Program-made: the position numbers and the translations under genes
Shown here: piece by piece, positions 11,799 through 22,500 of the stretch
Position numbering within the stretch: the stretch's first letter is position 1
Layout: the number at the start of each line of letters is the position of its first letter
Notes under the pieces: model-generated
What the model saw: the letters and a program-made list of their open reading frames with translations, nothing else
The model's database searches: none
What the model was told of the DNA's origin: nothing
Source of the DNA: Helichrysum umbraculigerum
Taxonomy: Eukaryota > Streptophyta > Magnoliopsida > Asterales > Asteraceae
Length of the DNA stretch: 64,000 bases
Reading direction: 5' to 3'
NCBI GenBank assembly: GCA_949592205.1
Contig: CATIUR010000005.1
Location: forward strand, 88,156,777-88,220,776

Positions 11799-12063
11799 AT
11801 CAGTCTGTAACTTTTAATCAGCTAACTACTTAATTAGGACCTATGTAATTCAACCGGATGTAACAATTCCCGGTACTTTTGTACTACTATTACTCTGTAA
11901 TCTTTTGGGAAACCCGTATATTATATTCCACTTGTTTATCTAAATGAAATGTGATTGTCACTTCGAATTGTTATCGGGTATCTCATCATTTACACTTGTG
12001 ACATATCATAATTTCATGCAAATATCTTATTCCTCTTTCCTTGTTCTTTTCTTGTCCAGCATC

Positions 12064-15000
12064 ATGCCTCCTCGTCGACAGATCACCCTCACTGAGGCTG
12101 AAGTTGCGGGTCTGATTGCCCGTAGTGTGGCCCAAGCCCTAGCTACCCGAACACCAACTCCTGGTAGCGAAGATACAGCTACTAATGGACCACAACCCAA
12201 ACCCTGTTCTTACAAAGACTTCCAGAACTGCAAACGGTTCGGGCATCTAGCCAAGGATTGCCAGACCAATGTTCCTACCCCCACCACTAATGCACCAAAG
12301 GCCTGCTTTGGGTGCGGAAATTTAGGGCATTTCAAGAAAGATTGCCCAAAGTTGAAAAACAACAACAACCCTGCTCGCGGCAGAGCATTCGTTATCAAGG
12401 CTGGGGAAGCCAGACAAGACCCGAATGTCGTGACGGGTACGTTCCTTCTCAACGACCTTACTGCTTCCGTATTATTTGATACTGGTGCCGATAGAAGTTT
12501 CATTTCTGAGAAATTTAGCCCTTTACTTGATATAACTCCCACTGCCTTAGATGCTAAATACATTGTAGAACTAGCCAACGGCAAACTGATTGAGACTGAT
12601 AGCATCATACGCAATTGTACACTTAACCTTACGAACGAAACGTTTCCCATTGATTTAATCCCTATCGAGATCAGCAGCTTCGATATTATTGTCGGCATAG
12701 ATTGGTTATCCGAGCACCGAGCTGAAATCATCTGTCATGACAAACTCGTTCGCATACCTCTTGTCTCCGGTGGAACCTTAGTCCTACAAGGGGAGACCGG
12801 CAGACGAAATCTGAATATTGTATCCTGCCTCAAAACTAGAAAATATTTACGAAAAGGATATCAAGCCATCCTCGCACATGTAACGGAGAAGAAGTCGGAG
12901 GAGAAGCGACTTGAGGATGTTCCAATCGTGCGGGATTTCCCGGAAGTCTTTCCTGAAGACTTGTCCGGACTTCCGCCACCTATATAAGTTGAATTTCAAA
13001 TCGAACTTGTGCCAGGAGCTGCACCCGTGGCACGAGCCACTTACCGTTTAGCACCATCCGAAATGCAGGAGTTGTCTAACCAACTACAGGAACTCCTGGA
13101 CAGAGGATTCATTCGACCAAGTTCCTCGCCTTGGGGAGCTCCGGTCTTATTCGTGAAAAAGAAAGATGGATCTTTCCGCATGTGTATCGATTACCGAGAG
13201 CTGAATAAGCTAACCATAAAGAATCGGTACCCGCTTCCTAGAATCGATGACCTATTTGACCAGCTCTAGGGATCGAGTGTTTACTCAAAGATTGATCTAC
13301 GGTCAGGTTACCATCAACTCCGAGTCCGCGACAATGATATTCCAAAGACAGCCTTCCGAACTCGTTACGGGCATTACGAATTCCAAGTAATGCCATTCGG
13401 TTTAACCAACGCACCGGCCGTATTCATGGACCTTATGAATCGGGTGTGCAAACCATATCTTGACAAATTCGTCATTGTGTTCATCGATGATATCCTGATT
13501 TACTCTCGCGATGAACAGGAACATGCTCAACATCTGAAAACCATTCTAGGACTCCTTAGACACGAAGAGTTATATGCCAAATTCTCTAAGTGTGAGTTCT
13601 GGATTCGAACCGTTCAATTCCTCGGACACGTGATTGACAGCCAAGGAATTCATGTTGATCCTGCAAAGATTGAAGCAATCAAGGGCTGGGAGTCACCGAC
13701 CACTCCAACCGAAGTGAGACAATTCTTAGGTCTTGCTGGTTATTACTGTCGATTCATTGAAAACTTTTCAAGAATAGCTGTTCCCTTAACAACACTGACT
13801 CAGAAAGATAAGAAGTTCGATTGGACTGATAAACAAGAGTCAGCTTTCCAGCTATTGAAAAACAAACTTTGCAGTGCACCAATCTTGTCCTTACCCGAGG
13901 GCACCGATGACTTCGTAGTGTATTGCGACGCCTCACACCAAGGACTTGGTTGTGTGTTAATGCAACGGGAAAAAGTCATTGCCTATGCCTCAAGACAACT
14001 AAAAATTCATGAGAAAAATTATACGACCCACGACCTCGAGTTAGGTGCCGTGGTCTTCGCATTGAAAATCTGGAGACATTACCTCTACGGTACGAAAAGC
14101 ACTATCTTTACCGATCACAAAAGTCTCCAACACATATTCGATCAGAAAGATCTAAACATGAGGCAACGTCGTTGGGTTGAGTTACTTAGTGACTACGACT
14201 GCGAGATCAAATACCATCCGGGCAAGGCTAACGTAGTTGCCGATGCCTTAAGCCGAAAAGAACGAGTGAAACCCCTTCGAGTCCGAGCACTTTCCATGAC
14301 AATCCATAACGAGCTCCCTGCTCAAATCCTTACCGCTCAACTTGAAGCACTCAGCGATGAAAACCTGAAAAATGAAGCCTTACGAGGCTTGGATAAACGA
14401 TTCGAAATCAAACCCGATGGGACTCGATACTTCTCTAACCGTGTGTGGTTACCCAAATTCGGAAACTTGCGAGATTTGGTGATGGCTGAAGCTCACAAAT
14501 CTCGATACTCTATACATCCTGGTGCTGACAAGATGTATCACGACGTCAAAGGGTTGTATTGGTGGCCTAACATGAAAGCTGACATCGCCAAGTACGTCAA
14601 TAAATGCCTAACCTGTTCCAAAGTCAAGGCCGAACACCAAAGGCCCTCGGGATTACTCCAACAACCTGAAATTCCTCAATGGAAATGGGAACAGACTACC
14701 ATGGACTTCATTACCAAACTACCAAAAACTTTGAGTGGTTGCGATACCATTTGGGTGATCGTGGACCGTCTCACGAAATCTGCTCATTTTCTGGCCATCA
14801 AGGAAACCGACAAGATGGAGCGTCTGACTCGCATCTACGTCAAAGAAATCATCTCGCGACACGGTGTACCTATCTCGATCATCTCGGATAGAGACAGCCG
14901 TTTTACTTCTAACTTTTGGCAATCACTACAGAAATCTCTTAGTACTCGTCTGGATATGAGTACTGCTTATCACCTGCAAACCGATGGCCAAAGCGAGCGA

Positions 15001-15768
15001 ACTATTCAAACACTGGAGGATATGCTACGTGCCTGCGTAGTTGACTTCGGTAATTTTTGGGAAAATCATTTACCGTTGTGCGAGTTCTCGTACAACAACA
15101 GTTACCATACCAGCATTAAGGCTGCACCCTTCGAGGCACTCTACGGACGTAAGTGCCGATCACCTATCTGTTGGACTTAGTTAGGAGATTCCCAACTCAC
15201 GGGTCCAGAAATCATTCACGAAACTACTAAGAAAATCATCGGTATTCAAAACCGGCTGAAAGCCGCACGTGATCGTCAGAAAAGTTATGCTGACGTGAGA
15301 CGCAAACACCTTGAGTTCCAGGTAGGGGACAAGGTACTTCTCAAAGTGGCACCGTGGAAAGGTGTCATTCGATTCGAAAAACGAGGCAAACTAAACCCCA
15401 GATACATCGGACCATTCGAAATCCTTGAAAGGATTGGTCCAGTGTTATACCGCCTACAACTTCCTGCTGAGCTTAGCAGCGTTCACAATACATTCCACAT
15501 TTCTAACTTGAAGAAATGTCTGTCTGACGAGACACTAATTATACCGCTCGACGAAATCCAAATCGATGATAAACTTCATTTTGTCGAGGAACCTATGGAA
15601 ATCATGGACCGCGAGGTCAAACGATTGAAACAGAGTCGTATTCCCATCGTAAAAGTCAGGTGGAATTCTAGGCGTGGCCCTGAGTTCACCTGGGAACGGG
15701 AAGACCAAATGCGACAGAAATACCCACATCTCTTCCCAGACAAAACATCGTCCGTGCACTTAAGCTGA
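12064..15768 (+). pseudogene. Tekay-like gag-pol polyprotein, capsid deleted, three in-frame stops
   Basis: A single frame of 1,235 codons starts MPPRRQITLTEAEVAGL at 12064, just after a pyrimidine tract and CCAG acceptor. In order: gag start, direct jump from CSYKDFQNC to KRFGHLAKDC (the capsid core between is missing), zinc knuckle CFGCGNLGHFKKDC (about residue 81), aspartic protease LFDTGADRSFIS (about 138), reverse transcriptase with FIDDILIYS (about 473), RNase H (YCDAS, FTDHKSL), integrase with HHCC motif and D, D, E (VDRLTKSAH, ISDRDSRF, GQSERTIQ), and a C-terminal chromodomain (about 1176-1222; VRWNSRRGPEFTWERE). Stops: TAA 12985-12987, TAG 13267-13269, TAG 15178-15180. There is no frameshift. 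Catalytic residues are all kept. The copy could not make a normal capsid, so mobilisation would need proteins supplied in trans. Confidence 0.95.
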
Positions 15769-15791
15769 TTTCGGGACGAAATTTCTTTAAC

Positions 15792-15801
15792 AAGGGGAGA
15801 A
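15792..15801 (+). other. Polypurine tract of element D
   Basis: AAGGGGAGAA directly before the 3' LTR, the expected start site for plus-strand synthesis. Confidence 0.85.
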
Positions 15802-18206
15802 TGTAACACCTGCCTAATTAGGATAATTAATTATGCCTAATTATTTGTAACTAGCTGTAATTAGTATGTAATAGGACTAATTACATACTCTATTTGTATA
15901 TATATAAGGTGATTTATATATATATGTGTACTTACGCGATTTGGATGAATCGTACGAATTAACCGGACGGAGTCCGATACAGTTTACTTGGACGTTGGAG
16001 ACAGAAATTTACTTAAATAACGAGAACGTATTTTAGTTATATAAAATACACAATTGAACGAACAGTATTTATATTACCGCGACAACATTTTAAATAATTC
16101 AACATAAACGCATTAAACGCGAATTAATAATTTAAATATTTCGACAAATGTTTTATTATTAATTTCAAAGTATTTTTATTTAAATACTCCAGTTACATTT
16201 TAAAATATAACGGTTCGGTTAAATACTAAAAAAAACGATTAATCGATCAGGACACGGAGTAAATACGGTATTTTGAGAAGCGTTTTCCCTTCCCCCTCTT
16301 TTGGATCAGCCACCAACCCATCCCCCACCCCAATTTCCTCTTTCATTTTTCATTCTAACTAAACACACACAAACCACAAACACTCTCAACCAAATCCACA
16401 CCAAATTTTTGGAATACAAACCGACCCACAAAATTTACATATTCGGTATCACCATCACGAGTGGAGCAAGAATATCAAGACCGTTTTCATCATTTCATCC
16501 TCGATCTAGCTCGATTTGCAAAAGTAAGAAATTTCTAAAATCTTAGATCTATTCAATTTGGTGTAATGTTTTGATGTTTTGACATGTACACAACATAGTT
16601 ATAACCTAATACATGAAGAAAACACGATTTTATAGCTCAAAAATGGGTTAGATTTGCGTTTTTGGTCGGAAAATCTCGAAACCCGAAAGTTTCTGGGCTG
16701 ATGTTCATACGTGCGACACAATCCTTGTGTCGCATACTGTGTCGCATAAACCCATTTGTGTCGCACCTTGTGTCGTACCAACCTTTAGTGTCGTAATCTT
16801 TGCGACACAATTTTGTGTCGCACTCTATGTCGCATATTATGTCGTATTTTTATACGACACAACCACTATGTCGCTATTAAATTAGCATTTCGTATCCGAT
16901 GCGACACAATCCTTGTGTCGTATCCTTGTGTCGCATGACGTCTGCGACACAACCCTTGTGTCGCATGACAAACTTTAGTGTCGCAATTTGTGTCGCAAAA
17001 CACAGCAGATTTACAATTTTATTCCAACTTAAGTGTTAACATTTGGGACTTCAAACGATTATACAATATAACATTTAAGGGACATTGAAACATGTTTTGC
17101 AAGCCTAACACTTCAACTAAATCACCAACGGGCCAAACATGTTTTCCAACAAACAAACAATTACAGACATACGGACAAACACTGGATATACTAGTTGTGT
17201 ACAAGTAAACGAAACGTCTCGCGAGACACGTACTTACATAACTTCATATGATTAGGCATTTGAAGGTTACGGGTTCGGAGAACCTACTTGCTATATTTAC
17301 TACTTGCTAATTGCTACGGCTTATTACAAGACTCGGGTGAGTCTTACGGCCCCACTTTTACTGTTTTATCTTATTGGGGGAGATACATGCTACTACTTTT
17401 CCTTGAACACAAGTACTAAAACTGTTTACTATACCAAACGAAATTGCATGAGTTGTTTACTATTTACAGAAGTCTCTCCATCATATATCGTTAGTTATGG
17501 ACTTAAGCGCGAACACTAGTTAATGGATCCATTAGGGAAATGACCCTCCCCGCCCGGGGCAGTAGCGCTGCCACGTACTGATTTACACGTAGAAACGGGT
17601 GACTAATTATTCGTTACTGATGCTTGCTCAATTACGAGCATGTCACGGGAGTAAATTTATTACTTACGGGTTAAGCTTCGATTATGAGCCTCATGGAAAC
17701 GGTATAACTTACTTACTTACATTTGCTGGATTGCAAATACTGGTTTTACATTTGCTGGATTGCAAATACTGATTTTACGCCTATGGGCACTATTGATGAA
17801 ATCTTGTGTTTCAAAACTGATATTACTTACAAACCTGTGAGATTCACCAACATTCGTGTTGACATTTTTAGCATGTTTTCTCAGGTACCCGGATGGAGTA
17901 GGATTACTCCAGGACTTTAGCTAGAGTCGCATGATTTCAACACAACTGCATTAACGGAGATTCTTAGCATTATCTTTTGTATATTTTGATTATGTATTAG
18001 AATCTCCCGCTATACGCGTGGGCTCTAGGAAACTACATTTTTGTATACGAAAACATTAAGTTTTCAAACATTATATCTATGGGAATGTAACTAATTTTAC
18101 AAACGTTGCATATAGATGTCGTTTACTTTATCTTTGTGCTGTGATATTGGATTAGTAGCACCCCAAAACATGCTTCCGCTAAACAGTGAATTTCGGGGGT
18201 GTTACA
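15802..18206 (+). repeat. 3' LTR of element D
   Basis: 2,405 bp, nearly identical to the 5' LTR over its whole length, including the palindrome array (16712-16997). Differences noticed are mostly single-base changes plus one small indel in an A-run near 16230. Confidence 0.95.
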
Positions 18207-18592
18207 AAATCCCACACTTAGAGTTTGAACATGTAAGTAGATGTTTCTCAAGTGTTTAATTTGGGCTGGAATCCCACACTTAGTGATAAGTTTAGGATGA
18301 AGCACAGAAATTAAACGCATTAACATAGGCATAGTAAAACATAATTGAAATGGGGAAAAAGGAACAGAGAGACTCCCCATTTGTGTTTACTGGAATAGAC
18401 CAGGTATGTGCAGGAGTGATGCTAGTGAATTGCTGGATTTTAAGGACCAGGCTCGTTTAAGATTATCCATTCCACACAAAGCTGAATTCTGCAATAAACA
18501 TCAACACACATATCACAGTATCTCATCTAGGTAGCAGGTCTAAAGCATAAGTACAGAGTCATAATACAGAAAGTAAATAATAAAGATAAAGT

Positions 18593-19258
18593 CTAGTAAT
18601 CATCAAGTAGGTCATCAGTGTCAGGATCAAACTCTGCCTCAGCATCCCTGTTGAAAACAGAAGTCAGGGATGGAATGAAAAAATCCATAGTAGCCATAGC
18701 CTGACTCATAATCTCGTCAGTGGTAGTGGGGGAAGCAGAAGTGTGAGCATCAAAAATAGCCAGAAGCTGCTCTGTGAGGCTGCGGTCTGGTGATGCAAAT
18801 CCTGTGGGCAATGCTGGATCAGGATCAGCAGCTGCAGTAGTGGGACCAGTGGAAGGTCCGGCAGTAGAGACAACAGGTGGATCTGCAGGAGGAAAGAAGG
18901 ACCATGGAGGTCGAGATGGTCCCGGATCTGGGCCAAGCCTGTAGGGAATGGCAGCAGGTCTCGGAATCTCGAGTTGCTCACAGATAGAGGACATGATGTC
19001 ATGCTGGATGGAGAGTGTCCGAAAAAGGGCCCATGAAGCAGCTGGGTCAGCCGTAGTGATACCGTACTCGAAAGTAGGTACGGGGGCTGGCAAAGGTGAT
19101 GAGGGCCTCTCATCGGGCAACTCCTCGTGAGCGATCAGGACATCAGTCAGGTCCTCCTCAGTGATGGTCAATATAGCCGCTCTCTGTGCTCTGCATCTAC
19201 GAGGTCTGTGTCGTCTACGTGGTCTCGCAGCTACATGATCAGCGTAAACAGCGTCCAT
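18593..19258 (-). CDS. 221-aa ORF downstream of pol in element B, function unknown
   Basis: An intact ORF in the sense orientation of element B starts 249 bp after the pol stop. It begins MDAVYADHVAARPRRRHRPR, so it has a strongly basic N-terminus (about residues 12-26). It is then rich in proline, alanine, threonine and aspartate, and ends in an acidic tail (FDPDTDDLLDDY). No membrane segment or signal peptide is visible, so it does not look like the env-like ORF that some Athila elements carry at this position. It is open for 221 codons next to a pol riddled with stops, but this may be chance or composition. It could be an accessory ORF or the C-terminal end of a decayed env-like gene. Confidence 0.55.
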   Translation of the reverse strand: MDAVYADHVAARPRRRHRPRRCRAQRAAILTITEEDLTDVLIAHEELPDERPSSPLPAPVPTFEYGITTADPAASWALFRTLSIQHDIMSSICEQLEIPRPAAIPYRLGPDPGPSRPPWSFFPPADPPVVSTAGPSTGPTTAAADPDPALPTGFASPDRSLTEQLLAIFDAHTSASPTTTDEIMSQAMATMDFFIPSLTSVFNRDAEAEFDPDTDDLLDDY

Positions 19259-19507
19259 CCTGAAACAAGATAAAATAAACAGGTAATGCTAACAGTGATA
19301 GTAAATGAATAACACTTATCTCAGATTTTGCAATTCGAAGTCAGATAAATGGCAAGCCTACAATTTTATTAGTTCAGAGACAACCATAATTAATAAAAAT
19401 AAACTAAGAAATAAAATGACAGAATTAATAAAGATAGGCTTGGGGTGCCTCCCAAGAGCGCTTGTTTTACGAGTCTCTAGCTTGACTCTTTGTACCTTTC
19501 TGTCGAC

Positions 19508-22500
19508 TCACGGTGGTTCAAAGATAAAGACATCTTCCCTGATGGGAAAGTCTTCAAAGTAATGCTTTAAGGGATGACCATTAACCTTAAAATTACCTTC
19601 TGGTGCCTCGAGTTCGACTGCACCGTAAGGAAATACCTTTGATACTATGAATGGTCCGCTCCACCTAATCCTAAACTTGCCAGAGAATTTCTTGAATCGC
19701 GAGTTGAAAAGCAGCACTTTATCTCCTGTTTTGAATCTTGTGGGCCTCAGCTTAGCATCGTGAATTCTCTTAGTTCGTTCCTTGAAGCTTAACGAACTGT
19801 CATAAGCCTGATCCCTTAGTTCGGCTAACTCGTTCAAATGCATTCGTCTATTTGCTCCAACTGTAGAAATATCTAAGTTGCAGTTCTTCAAAGCCCAGTA
19901 TGCTTTGTATTCCAGCTCAATTGGTAAGTAACATGCCTTGCCATAAACTAGACGATACAGTGTGGTTCCTAATGGTGTTTTATAGGCGGTTCTGAATGCC
20001 CACAATACATCATCTAATTTTTCAGCCCATTTGTACCCATGATTACCAACAGTTCTTTCCAAGATTCTTTTCAAAGCTCGATTTGTTGCCTCAACTTACC
20101 CATTTGTCTGGGGGTGATAAGCTGTTGACGTCTTGTGAGTGACACCATACTGTTGCAGAACTTTCATGAATTGAACGTTGCAAAAGTGTGTACCACGATC
20201 ACTGATTATTGCTTTTGGAGTCCCAAATCGACTAAATAGCTTTTTGAGAAATTTGGTTACCACTTTGGCATCATTTGTTGGGAGAGCTTGGGCCTCGGCC
20301 CACCTGGAGACGTAGTCGACTGCAACCAAGATGTACTCTTTACCGTTAGATTTAGGGAATGGTCCCATGAAATCTAATCCCCAGATATCGAAGATGTCCA
20401 CGGCCTGGATGTTTGTTAGTGGCATTTCATTCCGGGCTGTTATATTGCCTTGTTTTTAGCAGATATCGCAGTGTCTCACCAGATCGTACGCATCTCGAAA
20501 TATGGTTGGCCAGAAAAAGCCGGCATCGTACACTTTTCTTGCGGTCATGTTGGTACCGTTATGTCCTCCAGTAGGTCCATGGTGGCTTTGGTGTAAGATA
20601 TGTTCTGCCTCTTTTCCATCAACGCATTTTCTAATGATTTGATCAGGGCAAACCTTAAAGAGGAAAGGGTTGTCCCAATAATAATATTTTATATCGTGGA
20701 AGAATTTTTATCTTCGAGAGGTTGGCATTCCTTTAGGTACGACTTTTCCCACCAAATAATTGGCATAGTCAGCATACCAGGGATCATATGTAGATCGTGA
20801 CACTTGATAGTACTTACCAACATGCATGAGCTGTTTTTCTGGAAACTGGTCTTGAATGTCTTTCTCGTGCAACTTACCCATTGAAGGATTCTCTAATCGG
20901 CTGAGATGGTCCGCCGCGACGTTTTCTGCTCCCTTTTTGTCTTTGATCTCGATGTCGAATTCTTGAAGGAGTAGAATCCATCGTAGAAGGCGAGGTTTAG
21001 CATCTTGCTTCTTAAAAAGATATTTCAGAGCGGAGTGATCTGTATAGACAATAGTTTTGGACAAGATTAGATAAGAACGAAATTTATCAAAAGCAAATAC
21101 TACCGCTAGCAGCTCTTTTTCTGCGGTCATATAATTCTCTTGGGCGTCAGTGAGCATTTTGCTGGCGTAGTATATTGGTTGAAACTGCTTCTCCTTCCGC
21201 TGTCCCAGAACTGCTCCGACTGCGAAATCACTGGCGTCGCACATGATTTCAAATGGGAGACTCCAGTCTGGAGCAACCATGATCGGTGCATGAACAAGCA
21301 GATCTTTCAGACGATCGAAGGCCTTGAGACATTCGTCTGTAAAGACAAACGGAGTATCCTTTTCGAGGAGATGAGTCATAGGTCAGGATATCTTAGAGAA
21401 ATCTTTGATAAAGTGACGATAGAACCCGGCGTGTCCTAGAAAACTTCGGATGGCTTTGACAGAGGTGGGTGGTGGAAGTTTTGAGATAGTCTCGACTTTT
21501 GCTTTGTCAACTTCAATTCCATCTTTGGATATACGGTGTCCTAAAACTATGCCTTCTTTTACCATGAAATGGCATTTTTCCCAATTCAGAACTAGGTTCA
21601 ATTCTTCACATCGGGTGAGCATCTTAGTCAAATTAGAAAGACAAGTGGTGAACGAATCTCCAAAAATCGAAAAATCATCCATGAACACTTCCATGCATTG
21701 TTCAATCATGTCGTGGAAGATTGCTACCATACATCTTTGAAATGTCGCCGGTGCATTACATAAGCCAAAAGGCATACATCGGTAGGCAAAGGTTCCGTAT
21801 GGACAAGTGAACGTCGTCTTTTCTTGGTCCTTTGGATCGAGAGGTATCTGAAAATAGCCGGAGAAACCATCGAGGAAGCAATAGAATTCGTTCCCTGACA
21901 ATCTTTCAAGCATCTGATCAATGAACGGTAGAGGGAAGTGATCTTTGCGTGTAGCTTCATTTAGTTTCCGATAGTCGATACATACCCTCCAACCGGTGAC
22001 GGTTCATGTTGGAATCAACTCGTTGTTTTCGTTAGCGATAACCGTCATGCCTCCTTTCTTTGGGACGACTTGAACTGGACTGACCCATGGGGAATCTGAA
22101 ATAGGGTAAATTAAACCAGCATCCAAGAGTTTGATAACCTCCTTTTTCACCTCGTCTTGAATCTTTGGGTTAACTCTCCTTTACCTTTGAATAGAGGGCC
22201 TGAAGTCATTTTCCATTAATATCTTATGAGTGCAGTAATTTGGGCTGATCCCTTGTATGTCAGAGATTTTCCATGAAATCGCTTTCTTATGTGACGTTAG
22301 AACCTCAAGGAGTAGTGTTTTCTCTTCAGGCTTCAGATCTCTGGATATGATAACCGGTAAGTGTGAAGCTCCTTCGAGAAAAGCATATTCAAGGTGTGAG
22401 GGAAGTTCCTTCAGCTCCAATTCGGGTGGTTCTTCAGTGGAAGGTTTCATCCTAGCAATTTCATCTCTTTTAAGCTCATCGTACGTCGTCTGATAATCTG

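Larger units (their letters stand above)
8560..18206 (+). mobile_element. Tekay/Del-like chromovirus LTR retrotransposon (element D), complete by structure
   Basis: The 9,647-bp element has two near-identical LTRs (8560-10965 and 15802-18206), TGTAACACC…GGTGTTACA ends and a 5-bp target duplication AAATC (8555-8559, 18207-18211). It has an initiator-tRNA-Met primer-binding site and a polypurine tract. Inside are an upstream coiled-coil ORF and a gag-pol frame ending in a chromodomain. By eye the LTRs differ at fewer than 20 positions (under 1%), so insertion is recent. It is inserted into element B. It is not self-sufficient as read: gag lacks its capsid core and five in-frame stop codons are present. 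Confidence 0.95.

Noticed and set aside
12210..12731. 173-codon antisense ORF
   Set aside because: Shadow of the gag-protease frame on the opposite strand.
18706..19113. 135-codon minus-strand ORF in another frame
   Set aside because: Overlaps the 221-aa ORF of element B; low-complexity leucine/proline composition from the same biased DNA.
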